64,000 nt of DNA. Origin: Amycolatopsis coloradensis. GTDB lineage: Bacteria; Actinomycetota; Actinomycetes; Mycobacteriales; Pseudonocardiaceae. The DNA is taken from contig NZ_MQUQ01000027.1 in the NCBI RefSeq assembly GCF_001953865.1, forward strand, positions 18,436 to 82,435. Direction: 5' to 3'. This document shows positions 28,215 through 37,296 of this stretch, piece after piece. How positions within the stretch are numbered: position 1 is the first letter of the stretch; every line of letters starts with the position of its first letter. The notes under the pieces were generated by a model. The model saw only the letters and a list, made by a program, of their open reading frames with translations, had not been told where the DNA came from and made no database searches. Position numbers and translations under genes: made by a program.

Positions 28215-28689
28215 GGTTACGTGCAACTCGGCGACGGCCCCGACCACGGTGCCCTGCCTGGCCAGCGCGTCGAGCAGGACGAGGTGGCGGAATTTCAGTC
28301 GGCCGTCCAGCAGGCGAGGCAAACCACCGCGTTCCCGGGCGCCGCCGGAACCGACGAGATCTACATCCGACCGCTGGCCGCTTTCGGTGACCGCTTGCGC
28401 TCGGCCGGAGCGGATGTCCGCTCGTATCGTCTGGACTGGCGGCCCGAAGGGTCCGAGTTCGGCGCCACCCACTGCCTGGACCCTGCCGCTGCTGCTCGGC
28501 ACCGAGCGGGCGTGGCAGGACAGCCCGATGCTCGGCAAGATCCCGTGGTCCGAGGTCGACACCTTCGGCGCCGCCCTCCGCGCCGTCTGGGCGGCCTTCG
28601 CCCGCACCGGCACCCTCGACCCCGCTCCCGTCGCCGGCCACCCCATCCGGTTCGACCGCCGCGTGTCATCCGGCTCCAGGCACGCGTGA
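28215..28689 (+). pseudogene. Frameshifted C-terminal fragment of a type B carboxylesterase
   Basis: In one plus frame the text runs EIYIRPLAAFGDRLRSAGA, then SYRLDWRPEGSEFGATHCLD, the His-containing C-terminal region of para-nitrobenzyl esterase/carboxylesterase proteins. The expected continuation, PLLLGTERAWQDSPMLGK and a helix with FGAALRAVWAAFARTGTLDP, is found only in another plus frame. The switch lies near 28480. The N-terminal catalytic part with the nucleophile is absent. The fragment abuts an oppositely oriented transporter fragment at about 28206, which marks a rearrangement point. Confidence 0.7.
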
Positions 28690-28811
28690 TCCGATGACGA
28701 TCCCGGCGCGTCCATGAGATTCCGCCGGACTTGGTGGACAGACCCTCCGAGCACACGACGGCCGAGTCGCGGATCTGGTTCGCCGTGGATGGTGACGACG
28801 CCGCACACGAG

Positions 28812-29429
28812 TCATCCCTTCCTGGCGGTGGAGCCGCGTCGGCTGGTCTTCTCCCACGTACCGCAGGCACTCATGCTGCACCACCGGCGGGACCCGTTCT
28901 TGCTGGTGTCGTAGAACAACCAGCCGCAGCTGCCGCCATGTCCGAGGCACTCCTTGATCCGGGTGAAGTCGGCGTTGATCGCCGCTTCCACGGCGGAGCG
29001 GGCGACCGGCCAGAGAACGCAGTCGAGTTCACCGCGAGGTGACCAGCTCCAGTTCAGGCCCGTGGGGGTCGAGACAAGGTCGGCGCGGCGCATGGCCTCG
29101 GCGTATGCCTGCTGGAGATGGGTGAGCGACGGACGTGGGGGCTCATCACCCTGGGCGATGGCGGCGAAGACCGCGTAGACGGCTTCGCGTAGTTGTTTGG
29201 CGCGCGAAAGAGTGTCCTTGGCGGCTTCGGGGTCACGTTGGACGCGTTTGCGTAGCAGACCCGCGCGGTTCGCCCCGATGGTCCCGGCGTCCGCGGACCA
29301 CTCGACGAGGCTCGCGAAGTCCGTGAGATGGTCGTGGCTGGCCTTGTCGGCACGGGTCCGTCGGGGGCCGACGGTGTTCGCGAAATCGAGGCACACCAGG
29401 CCACCGATGTGCTCCAGTGGTTCAGGCAT
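28812..29429 (-). CDS. CGNR zinc-finger (ABATE domain) putative regulator
   Basis: A 205-residue protein with an N-terminal helical ABATE-type stress-induced region (starting MPEPLEHIGGLVCLDFANT) and a C-terminal zinc finger: C-x5-CGWLFYD, then WCSMSACG. The CGNR signature after the last Cys is degenerate here (CGTW). The family is thought to act as DNA-binding transcription regulators. I chose the ATG at 29429 because it overlaps the stop of the preceding small gene (ATGCCTGA) and has GGAAAGGA upstream; an in-frame start at 29447 is possible. It is the last of three overlapping minus-strand genes and may regulate the MFS gene at the head of the operon. Confidence 0.85.
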   Translation of the reverse strand: MPEPLEHIGGLVCLDFANTVGPRRTRADKASHDHLTDFASLVEWSADAGTIGANRAGLLRKRVQRDPEAAKDTLSRAKQLREAVYAVFAAIAQGDEPPRPSLTHLQQAYAEAMRRADLVSTPTGLNWSWSPRGELDCVLWPVARSAVEAAINADFTRIKECLGHGGSCGWLFYDTSKNGSRRWCSMSACGTWEKTSRRGSTARKG

Positions 29430-29706
29430 CACGATCCTTCCCGGCAAGCGCGGCGGTGGTGCGCAGTGAGGGCAGTCGCCGGAACCGTACGTCGCTGACG
29501 TAGTGGCCGAGCCAGGCGAAGTCCGGGCTTTCGGTGGTCAGGTGACTCAGCCGCCGACCGTCGATGTGTGGTTCTGTGCAGAACACTTGTCTGAAGGTCC
29601 GGTTTTCGGCCCCAGCGAGTTCGCTCAGCCGATCCAGTCTCGCCCGGTCGTACATCAGTGGTGCCTCAGGGCATGGGCCTTCGCGAAAAGGGTGTCGAGC
29701 AGTCAT
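29422..29706 (-). CDS. 94-residue unknown protein between MFS and CGNR genes
   Basis: The ORF starts at an ATG overlapping the MFS stop (ATGA) and ends 8 bp into the CGNR gene, so both junctions are translationally coupled. The protein is hydrophilic, with no membrane helix or signal peptide. It contains one Cys (RQVFCTEP) and segments such as SHLTTESPDFAWLGHYVSD. I recognise no family. It could be the C-terminal part of a larger lost protein, but the tight overlaps at both ends argue that it is translated now. Confidence 0.65.
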   Translation of the reverse strand: MTARHPFREGPCPEAPLMYDRARLDRLSELAGAENRTFRQVFCTEPHIDGRRLSHLTTESPDFAWLGHYVSDVRFRRLPSLRTTAALAGKDRDA

Positions 29707-30914
29707 TGCGTCTCTTCCGATCGGTTGCGGGAGTGTCGTGGCAGAGCCGCCAGTGTGGCGAGGGCGAGCAGGGTGGCGATGGCGAAGGCGCTGGAAAGCC
29801 CGGCGCTGTCGACGACGAGTCCGAGCGCGGAGGGGCCCGCCACGGCACCGAGGGTGATGAAGACGACCACCACGCTGAAGCCGCGGGTGGGATGGTCTGG
29901 GAACACCATCGAACTCCACACCGACAGCAGCGTGCCGCCGACCATGAAGCCGCATCCGTAGAGCACAGCGGAGGTCAGTGCGAATCCCCAGCCCGCGGGC
30001 GCGAGCCACAGAACGGCGGTGGAGAGGGACAGGACGAGCTGAGTGGTCACGAAGGTCGCACGGAGGCCGTGAAGTTGCACGAAGCGGCCCGTGAGCACCC
30101 CGACCGTTCCCGCGACCCCGATGACTGTCCACAGTACTGGGGCGACGCGTTCGTCTCCGTCATTGGCCGTCGCGACCGCGACTCCGGCGAACGACCAGTA
30201 AACCGCACCGATGAGCCCGGATGACGTGGCTGCCACGAACAAGGGCCACGCGCCCCGCCTGCCGACCAGGGCGCGCCACTGAACCGGCTCCCGTGGTCGT
30301 GCGCGGTTCACCGGCGCGGACGGCAGCGCGCGGATGTTCCACGCCATCACGAGGAAAGCGACCGCCGCGGCACCGAGCCAGACCAGCCTCCATCGGGAGT
30401 CTGTGGCGAAGAAGGCGGCTGGGCCGGCGAGCACGACCCCGAAGGTCGTGCCGGTGCTGATCATCGACAACGCGTGCGTCCGCCCGCTGGGTTTCACGGT
30501 GTCTTGGACGAGGTCGGAATACGGCGTCCAGACCCAGCCCGGAGCCATTCCGGAGACCGCGACTCCCACGGCAAGGACCCAGGTGCCGGGAGCCACGGCG
30601 ATGAGCAGCATCCCGGCACCGGCGCAAGCCAGCCCGATCGCGATCGGCAGCCGCGGTGACCTCCGGCCCGCCCACCGGCCCACGACGCCGAGAGCGAGCA
30701 ACTCGCCCAGATAGCCGATGCTGGTCACGGCTCCGAGCGCGCCGGCGGACCCGCCGAATTCGGCTTGGAAGCGCGGGAGGAAGAGGCCATACCCGTAGCG
30801 GCCGAAGCCGTAGGTGACCGCGAGTGTCGCCAACCCGGACAAACCGAGAAGCCACGGGCCCGCACGACCGCCATCCACGTCTCGTGCCGGGGTGACTGCT
30901 GATCCAGTGCGCAT
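29703..30914 (-). CDS. YbfB/YjiJ family MFS transporter
   Basis: A 403-residue membrane protein with about twelve hydrophobic helices. The N-terminal TYGFGRYGYGLFLP segment is typical of the YbfB/YjiJ (MFS_4-like) subfamily, whose substrates are mostly unknown. It is the first gene of a three-gene minus-strand operon, overlapping the next gene by 4 bp. The start at 30914 (ATG) has only a weak ribosome site. A role in efflux controlled by the co-encoded CGNR protein is plausible but is inference. Confidence 0.88.
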   Translation of the reverse strand: MRTGSAVTPARDVDGGRAGPWLLGLSGLATLAVTYGFGRYGYGLFLPRFQAEFGGSAGALGAVTSIGYLGELLALGVVGRWAGRRSPRLPIAIGLACAGAGMLLIAVAPGTWVLAVGVAVSGMAPGWVWTPYSDLVQDTVKPSGRTHALSMISTGTTFGVVLAGPAAFFATDSRWRLVWLGAAAVAFLVMAWNIRALPSAPVNRARPREPVQWRALVGRRGAWPLFVAATSSGLIGAVYWSFAGVAVATANDGDERVAPVLWTVIGVAGTVGVLTGRFVQLHGLRATFVTTQLVLSLSTAVLWLAPAGWGFALTSAVLYGCGFMVGGTLLSVWSSMVFPDHPTRGFSVVVVFITLGAVAGPSALGLVVDSAGLSSAFAIATLLALATLAALPRHSRNRSEETQ

Positions 30915-31497
30915 ACTGTCCGTCTACCCAGCGAAGGCTCACTCACGCACCGCCTATCAAGCTTTCACCGGATTGGAGTAACGATCGTCAAAAGAGGAGC
31001 ACAACATGGTGCGAAGTAACCAGATCTACTGGTTCTGACCGGGCCATTACTCTCCGGACAGGCATTCTGCACCGGCAATCGCTTTTACAGCGGTGAACGA
31101 CCGTGTGCATCTCTGGATCGGTGTGGTCCCGCGCAGAGCGGATTTCGCACTGTGTCGAGCGGTGCACGCGCGGTCGGCTACCTGCACGGGGCGGACGCGG
31201 TCCTCGCCGCTGCTCTGGAAATACAGGCCGCGGACGTCCCTGTGTGCGAGGCGATCGCCGAGCGGGGCGCGCGTCATGTCCTGGGACGCCGCGCCAGCGG
31301 CTCTGCGGATCCGTCATCGTGGGGGGGAGAGAGACGCGTCCGCTGCTGCAGGGTGTCCGGTCGACCACCTGGGAGCCACGTCGCGACGAGATCCCTCACC
31401 AGCCGTGCGTCGCCCGCGATGATCGCGAACGGGCAGATCGACTTCGTCCTCTTGGGAGCAAGGATCGATCTGGGCGGGGATCTCGGCGATCAAGCGC
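30915..31497. other. Gene-poor stretch, no gene supported
   Basis: No reading frame here shows a recognisable family or convincing start. The only notable item is a 10-codon plus-strand ORF at 31006-31038 (MVRSNQIYWF) behind a strong AGAGGAG site, with no gene downstream on the same strand. Confidence 0.5.
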
Positions 31498-33156
31498 CTA
31501 CCGGCCCGGCAGAGTCGAGACCTTGTGGAACTTGCCCGCTTCGACGGCGATCACCCCGCCGATCGCCGCTCCGGGTGGTGCGACCGCCTGCCAAGCCGCC
31601 CCTTCGGGTGCCGGGGTGTTCGTCTTGGCCATTGACGCCGGGAGTCCGACGATGCCGCCGCCGAGGACGACGTCGTTCTGGTCGACGACGAGGACGCAGT
31701 CGGCTCGGGTACCGCCGATGATGGCCCATCCGCTGAGAAGGGTGTCCCCGGTCAGCGCGGTGCCCACTTCGCCGCGTGTGTCGCCGGTCTCCGTGGCGAG
31801 AGGGAGAGGCGCCGCTGTGGGCAGACGGCTGCCGAGTTCGGCGCCTCCGCAGCCGAGGGTGAAGGTGTCGTTGAAGGGATAGGCGCCGAGCGAGCGGGCC
31901 GCGGGGGCGGCGGCGCGCTGGATGTGCAGGGCGTCGAGGACGTTGGGCGCGTCGACGCGCAGGGCGATGGCGGCGAGGTTGAGAGGACCGTAGTCGTGCC
32001 GGACGCGTTCTGCTTTGGCGCCGCCGATGGCGTGCGTGACCAGTGCGACGGTCACGGTGACGATCAGCAGTTGCCGTAGAGGCCATTGTGGACGGTTGAT
32101 GGCCACCAAGGCCAGTAGCGCACAGGTGGCGAGCGCGCCGATGACGACGTACCGGCTGATCAGTCCGACGTTGCCGCCGGGCACCTGGTCGGTCGTCCGG
32201 CCCATGGCCAGCATGCCCGCGAGCAGGGCGGCATAGGTGGCGAGCGCGATCCAGCCGGCGACTCGAGGACTCGCTTCACGGACAAAGTAGGCCAGTGCGG
32301 CGATGGTGAGCCCGCCGGCGATCACCGCGACGGCGGCGGCGTCGGCCGACCACAGCCCGCCGAGTGCCGCGGCGAGGACGGACAGCCTGCCGTCGGGGTC
32401 GAACGCCGACGTGGCCAGCGAATGCTGGCCGGACGGCTTGGCCAGAAACCAGGCCACGACAACGAGAATGCCGATCACGCCGGGGATCAGGACGCGCGGC
32501 CGGGAGTCTTTGCGCAGCCAGGCGATCAGCGCCAGGACGAACCAGATCGGCAGTGCCACACCGAAACTGAGACAGCCCAGTGCCGCCGCGGCCCCGGCCG
32601 CCCAGCCGAGTCCACGGTGGGCACAGGCGATCGCGAGCACGCAGAAGAAGACCGCGGGAACCCAGCTGATCCCGTTGGTGCCCTGCAACCACAGTTCCGC
32701 GGCGTGGGAGCTGAAAAGTAACCACGAGAAGCCCGTCAGGACGACGGCTTTCGTTATGGTGGAAAGAGAATTCGGAATCATCGAGTGGAGCAGGGCCACG
32801 ATCCCCGCCACCAGCAGCACCGTGAGCACGGTCAAGATCCGGTTGTCCCCGCCGAACCACGCCGCGTCCGCCCAGAACAGCAGCGACGGCAGGACGAAAG
32901 GCTGGTCGAGGTGATAAGTGAATACCTGACCGAACAGCAGATCGCCCTTGTCGTCGGTGATTTTGGCCAATACGTGCCAGTAATCGAGCAATACGTGCAT
33001 TCTCGGCGCTCGTGCGGCGGTGAACAGGGCCAGCCCGAAGGGGATGAACGCGAAAATCCACAGCAAAACCGGCCCGGAGCGTCGCCATGGACGACGGTGC
33101 GCGGAATGTGGAAGCTCGTCCGAGGCCGCGGGACGAGCGAGGACGTGCTGGTTCAC
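31498..33156 (-). CDS. Large multi-pass membrane protein, unknown function
   Basis: I chose the GTG at 33156 because AGGAGA stands 6-7 bp upstream; the frame extends 32 codons further without support. The 552-residue product has about ten hydrophobic helices over the first 400 residues and a soluble, probably extracytoplasmic C-terminal domain of about 150 residues with two Cys and a hydrophobic beta-like pattern. The WHVLAKITDDKGDLLFGQVF, then LDQPFVLPSLLF, loop after the first helix resembles the lumenal loop of GT-C-type glycosyltransferase or oligosaccharide-unit membrane proteins, but I see no catalytic motif I can name. It stands alone, with no operon partner. Confidence 0.75.
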   Translation of the reverse strand: MNQHVLARPAASDELPHSAHRRPWRRSGPVLLWIFAFIPFGLALFTAARAPRMHVLLDYWHVLAKITDDKGDLLFGQVFTYHLDQPFVLPSLLFWADAAWFGGDNRILTVLTVLLVAGIVALLHSMIPNSLSTITKAVVLTGFSWLLFSSHAAELWLQGTNGISWVPAVFFCVLAIACAHRGLGWAAGAAAALGCLSFGVALPIWFVLALIAWLRKDSRPRVLIPGVIGILVVVAWFLAKPSGQHSLATSAFDPDGRLSVLAAALGGLWSADAAAVAVIAGGLTIAALAYFVREASPRVAGWIALATYAALLAGMLAMGRTTDQVPGGNVGLISRYVVIGALATCALLALVAINRPQWPLRQLLIVTVTVALVTHAIGGAKAERVRHDYGPLNLAAIALRVDAPNVLDALHIQRAAAPAARSLGAYPFNDTFTLGCGGAELGSRLPTAAPLPLATETGDTRGEVGTALTGDTLLSGWAIIGGTRADCVLVVDQNDVVLGGGIVGLPASMAKTNTPAPEGAAWQAVAPPGAAIGGVIAVEAGKFHKVSTLPGR

Positions 33157-33634
33157 GGATCTCCTGCCGGGAATGGGGGAATACGCAGTCCGGAGAGGTT
33201 GTACCGGGTTGAGTGGTTTGCCCGATTCAACCTCCGAATATGCTGTGACCACTGTCTTTACGGGACCTGTCGGCGCTTGGCAAGAGTGAGGTTCACCTCA
33301 AGCGGTGATGTAACGACGACGTATGGTCGCGACGATCAAACGGCTCGGTCGGGCGGGTCATCCGCTCGATCACGCCCGATTCCCGACAGGCCGAGGGCGA
33401 GTTTGCTTCGACGGCGTTCGCTGTCGTGATGAATGGGGTGCGGTTCGTGTTCCTGTTGCGCCGTGACTGGCGCAACACCACGCCCGCGTGGCGCACGGGA
33501 GTCATCCGCAACCCCGCACCGGGCGCCGCCCGGCGAATCCGGATCGACTACTACGAATTCGATCTCACCGCCCAGCTCGAACTGCACTGGACCACACCTG
33601 TGCCGCGCACCTTCCGAAGGGCCCTGCACCGGAC

Positions 33635-33870
33635 TGCTGCACCGATGCGGAGTGGCGGACCCTGATCTCACGGGCTACTGATCGCGGCGCCGCCTTTGAC
33701 TACGAGGCCGCGGGCTGGGCATCCTGCGCGGGCGCGCCCATCTACTCGCCGGGTGGGGAGCTGGTCGCCGCCCTCGGTGTCGCAGTGATCGACGCCGGAC
33801 GGCTCGCCCCCTTGGGCAGCGCCGTGCACCGTGCCACGAACATGATCACCGCCAACTTGGCGCGACCTCA
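33635..33870 (+). pseudogene. C-terminal fragment of an IclR-family regulator
   Basis: The plus-strand frame reads TDRGAAFDYEAAGWASCAGA, then PIYSPGGELVAALGVAVID, then helices ending in ITANLA. This matches the ligand-binding C-terminal part of IclR regulators, where a Cys-x-x-(A/G)-P strand is followed by a GxVVAALxV strand. There is no helix-turn-helix upstream in frame. The next gene remnant begins inside the last codons. The 440 bp before it (33157-33600) hold nothing I can support. Confidence 0.5.
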
Positions 33871-34262
33871 CCTACGGCTATGCCCCTGACGGAGCTGTGG
33901 GCCGAACCCGAAGGCGGGGTCGAACACCACTGCATCGCGTTCACCGGCAGGCCTCAACAGCGCTCCTGCGGTCCAATCTCTACCGCTACGACAACGCGAC
34001 CAAGGCCGGCACCGATACCCTCCGCTGCGACTCCATCCGCCGACACGTACTCACCACCACGTCCGAGCCACCGGTCACTTGCAGCCGTGACGTCACCAAC
34101 CGCATCACGACCCGGACGGCCCAGGAGAACGGCGAACCCCCGAAGATCACCCGCTACGGCTCCGCCGCCGCTGCCGGTGGGCCTGACTTCATCCTCGACG
34201 GGGCAGGAGACCTGCGGCAACGGGCCCTGAAACCGCCGGTCGGAGTAACCGCGAGCGGGGTC
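33858..34262 (+). pseudogene. RHS-repeat protein remnant
   Basis: One plus frame reads WRDLTYGYAPDGAV, later LYRYDNATKAG, DVTNRITTR and PKITRYGSAAAAGGPDFILD, then GAGDLRQRALKPPVGV. These are typical RHS/YD-repeat elements from the end of the repeat region of polymorphic toxin or wall-associated proteins. The repeats are degenerate, with internal YD units missing, and both ends are lost. It overlaps the IclR fragment by about 12 bp in another frame. Confidence 0.65.
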
Positions 34263-34455
34263 CGTCGAGCGGCGATGGGGCGTGGAACCGTCTGCGGGCG
34301 CGCTGGGCTCGTCGGCCGTGACCTGGTTCATCAGGCCGGTGAGCGTTCTCCCCGGTATGGGTAGCGCGCCCGCAGTAGTGGTGGACTCGGACAGCAACGT
34401 GGCGTCATTGACGAGGGGGACGTCTTCGAAAGATCTCCGAAAACGCCGGCTTCTG

Positions 34456-35091
34456 TCAGTTGTTCGGCTTCGTTCCCGTCATGTGCCCGTTCTCGAGGGG
34501 TACGGACGATGTCGGGGGCGCATCGGCTGTCTTTATCGCGTCCGGTTCCTCCTGGAGCTCCAATGCGAGCGGCTTCTTTTTCATCCGAAGAAGGTAGGCT
34601 GTACCTACGGCCGCTGCTCCGAACGCCACGATCCATGGCCAGCGGGGACGGGACCTCGGCAGCCCTTCGCCTCGCGCCACACTCTTGGCCTCGGCCAGCG
34701 CTTCGCTCAGGTTCGCCTTCGCGGCGGCTCGTCGCCTCTGACCTCGCCGTCCAGGCTCGCGGGAAGATTTCGCGGCGAGCACTACCGCATTCCTCGCCCT
34801 GCGCCCAGGCTCGTGCAGCCCGGCAATTCTCGTGAGTGTCTCTTCACGTACAGCGGCCGAGTTGTCCCGGATTTCCCTGCGGGTATTCCGGGTGTGTTTG
34901 GCAAACTTTTTACGAGCCCGGCGGGTAGTCGAAGTGACTTCGTCAACTCCTTCGGAAAGCTTCCGCTCGGCGATACCCGCAACCTCGGCGGCGGCTAATG
35001 CCCCAGCCTTTCCCGCCTCTGCCGCGAGTTCGCGTACGCCACTCACGCTGGTGCTCACCGATTGCCCCATCGAATTCGGGCTTCGCGCCAT
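34456..35091 (-). CDS. Basic single-helix membrane protein, unknown
   Basis: A 211-residue protein: Ala/Glu-rich helical N-terminal half, a very basic stretch (RRARKKFAKHTRNTRREIR), then one membrane helix (WPWIVAFGAAAVGTAYLL, about residue 155) followed by a basic stop-transfer RMKKK and a polar tail. The ATG at 35091 has AGGAG 6 bp upstream. I do not recognise a named family. Composition suggests a nucleoid- or membrane-associated structural protein, but that is a guess. Confidence 0.65.
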   Translation of the reverse strand: MARSPNSMGQSVSTSVSGVRELAAEAGKAGALAAAEVAGIAERKLSEGVDEVTSTTRRARKKFAKHTRNTRREIRDNSAAVREETLTRIAGLHEPGRRARNAVVLAAKSSREPGRRGQRRRAAAKANLSEALAEAKSVARGEGLPRSRPRWPWIVAFGAAAVGTAYLLRMKKKPLALELQEEPDAIKTADAPPTSSVPLENGHMTGTKPNN

Positions 35092-35239
35092 CACCTTCTC
35101 CTCACTTGCCGTGCTACAAGATCTCTCTGCTTGAGTAACCGTGCCCCGGGTCTACCCCCTGACCGCGCCGCTGAAACCGCTGGTTGGGAGCGCCTATCGG
35201 GAGATAGGGAGCGGCTCGGCCCGGGGCGTGCTCCGGACG

Positions 35240-35430
35240 ACATCGACAACGCGGTGGCCGGTGAGATGGTCGCCACTTTGTGGGGCCAGTGGCCTTGGAT
35301 GCCCGCGACCGGCACGCCGATCTGCCCGGAAACCGAGGTCGGGCGGGATCAGCGCGTCGAGTGCGGCCAAGTGCTCGGCCCGGCCGGTGAAGTCCCGCAC
35401 CGACCCCGGACGCTGCCGGGGCACCAACTC
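35240..35430 (-). pseudogene. NB-ARC/AfsR-like regulator remnant
   Basis: The minus strand encodes ELVPRQRPGSVRDFTGRAEH and LAALDALIP, which matches the PRQLPxxxxxFTGR lead-in to NB-ARC ATPase domains in actinobacterial regulators. The continuation (GHWPHKVA, like the helix after the P-loop) lies in another frame, and the P-loop GxxGxGKT itself is gone. Stops and frame changes show a decayed gene. Confidence 0.45.
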
Positions 35431-35587
35431 GCCGGAATCCGCCCGCGGACGCCCGGCCGACGATGCCCGGGTGTCCGATCGCGTCGGATCTGCGTCGGCT
35501 GGGCAGGGGTGACCCATCCGGTCGTGGCGGTTTCTTTGACCTCGACCGGTACCTGCCGTCAGGTCGCGGGGGTGTGGAAGGGGTTGC

Positions 35588-35782
35588 CTATTGGCCCTGG
35601 AGCCAGGCTGCGGTGTCTGGTGACAGTAAGCTGCCGTCGCATGGGCCGCTGGACAGCAGGATGCGGTGCTGAGCAGGCAGAAGTGCTGGCTCATTGCCGA
35701 GATTCACGATGCGGGTGAAGTCCGGGTCGCGGTCGAATGCCAGCGTGTCCGGCGCCATCTCCCGCCAGCTAAAGGCGCCGCC
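35588..35782 (-). pseudogene. C-terminal fragment of a GH13 alpha-glucosidase
   Basis: The segment reads FSWREMAPDTLAFDRDP, then RIVNLGNEPALLP, then ILLSSGPCDGSLLSPDTAAW and a stop. This is the C-terminal beta-domain of oligo-1,6-glucosidase/alpha-glucosidase proteins (LAFxR, VNFGxxPVxLP, LSSGPL, PPDTAVWL). The catalytic barrel is missing. It sits 28 bp from the end of the EspG-like gene on the same strand. Confidence 0.65.
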
Positions 35783-35810
35783 GCCGTGCGCGGAAGCCAC
35801 GCACCACAGA

Positions 35811-36641
35811 TCACCATAGGTGGCTGAACGCACCTGTATCGCGTGCAGGCCGGCTCTCGATGAAGTCCTCGTGCGCGAGACCTCTGATCCTGGCCGTCAC
35901 CGTGGCACCGTCGGCAGGCATGAGCGTGACGGATCCGTAGCTCGGTATGATGATGTACCGGCCATCGAAGCTGTCCACAAGGGACAGGGGGCGGCTGACT
36001 GTTCGTTCTTTCCCGGTGACTCCCGATCGCGCCGCATTCGCCTGTCCGGTCGCTGTCGCTCTCGACAGAACACGCAGGAACCACTCCGCGCTGTTGGCGT
36101 CCACCCCGTGCTCCATCAACGATCGCTTCCCGTCGCTGAGCAGCCCCGATCGCCGCCACTCCCGGCCAGACCGGATCAGGGCGAGCTCGCCAACGCGGAG
36201 GGGGCGCCCGCAGCCCGGCTGGGTGGCGGGCAGCACCTCCAGCATGCCTTCCGCCATCCTCGTCGCGTTCATCCAGCCCAGTTCCACAGTGTCGTCCCGC
36301 ATGATCACGCGCAGTGCCCGGCCGGTGGGCTGAGGAAAACAGCCGATCGCCACCCGTCCGGCGGAGTCGCTATAGCGCAACGACAGCATGAGGTCGCGGG
36401 CGTCCATCGCCTGCAACGCTTGGTGCAGGTCGTCGTCGATGATGTCCGCGTCTCCGAGACTGTGGGATGCCAGCCATCGGTGTGCACGAGCACGAGACTC
36501 CCGTCGTTCCTCGTCATCGCGGCCGTGGCGACGCACCACGAGAGGCGACGGCATAGGTCCGAGGCCGAGCCGTTCCCACACCACTTCGTAGACGAGCGCA
36601 GGAAGGGTGGGCAACGTCATCGTCACAGAACTGCGGATCAT
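35811..36641 (-). CDS. EspG-like ESX secretion-associated protein
   Basis: About 276 residues. The N-terminal YEVVWERLGLGPMPSPLVV, then RRHGRDDEERR, is characteristic of the EspG family, cytosolic chaperones for PE/PPE substrates of type VII secretion in mycobacteria and found widely in other actinobacteria. No ESX machinery or WXG100/PE/PPE gene is visible nearby, so it looks orphaned. The start is uncertain: ATG at 36641 or 36620, neither with a strong ribosome site. The C-terminal end (DTGAFSHLW) borders an alpha-glucosidase fragment and may have been altered by rearrangement. Confidence 0.75.
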   Translation of the reverse strand: MIRSSVTMTLPTLPALVYEVVWERLGLGPMPSPLVVRRHGRDDEERRESRARAHRWLASHSLGDADIIDDDLHQALQAMDARDLMLSLRYSDSAGRVAIGCFPQPTGRALRVIMRDDTVELGWMNATRMAEGMLEVLPATQPGCGRPLRVGELALIRSGREWRRSGLLSDGKRSLMEHGVDANSAEWFLRVLSRATATGQANAARSGVTGKERTVSRPLSLVDSFDGRYIIIPSYGSVTLMPADGATVTARIRGLAHEDFIESRPARDTGAFSHLW

Positions 36642-36794
36642 CTCGACGCTACCGCCTGCCTGTTCGCCGGAGCGGGCCGGAGCCCGATTCGTAGTACATT
36701 GTCCGGCCACGGTCGCCGGCGATGGTTCGAGTCGAGCAGAATTTCGGCCTCACGGATCGAAACGCCACCATGCCTCGTCGGCCTGTTCCGGTTC

Positions 36795-36900
36795 GCCTGC
36801 CGTGCACGAGGCATCTCCACGTCGGCGAGAATACGGTGAAGTCGCACGTGCCGGCATCCTGCGCAGCTGAACCGGGGAGACCTCACCCACGCCCACCTGA
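36795..36900 (+). pseudogene. LuxR-type helix-turn-helix remnant
   Basis: The plus strand reads RHLHVGENTVKSHV, the recognition region of a LuxR/GerE HTH (VSxNTVKSHV), then changes frame into a stretch resembling the last helix (AQLNRGDLTHAHLT). Only the extreme C-terminal HTH of a former regulator is left. Confidence 0.45.
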
Positions 36901-37002
36901 CCGGGTCCGCCGATCCATGACCCTGACGAGCCGAGCGTCGCGGGCTGTGGCGTTCGGGCGGTACTGGTCAAAGCTGTCGAGGTGATCGAGTCGAGTAAGC
37001 CG

Positions 37003-37033
37003 CCTGGGGACCAGCAAGGACTGGTTCCCCAGG
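37003..37033. repeat. Hairpin with 12-13 bp stem
   Basis: CCTGGGGACCAG, a CAAGGA loop and CTGGTTCCCCAGG pair fully except for one bulged base. It lies in the otherwise empty stretch 36901-37296, upstream of the sigma factor. It may be a terminator or the relic of a mobile element end. Confidence 0.5.
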
Positions 37034-37296
37034 AGCGTGCGCGCCACCAGATGCGCAGATGTCGTTCCTACGCACGCCGACGAACGGCGGACGGACCGCT
37101 CACCATGCACTCCTCATCCCGCCGGAACTCCACACCCTGCCCCTGCGGTTCGGGACCGAGCGTGGCTACCTAGCTGGATTTCGCACCGTCAGGGGGCACG
37201 AACCGGCGGTACATGTCCGAACTATTCGAACCGACGTGCAACCTTGTGGTCGGCTGGCGCATTAGGGGGTGGGAGTTGCCGAGGACAGGAGAGGCC

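Noticed and set aside
30988..31368. 126-codon minus-strand frame
   Set aside because: Arg/Pro/Ser-rich shadow-like text without a ribosome site or domain.
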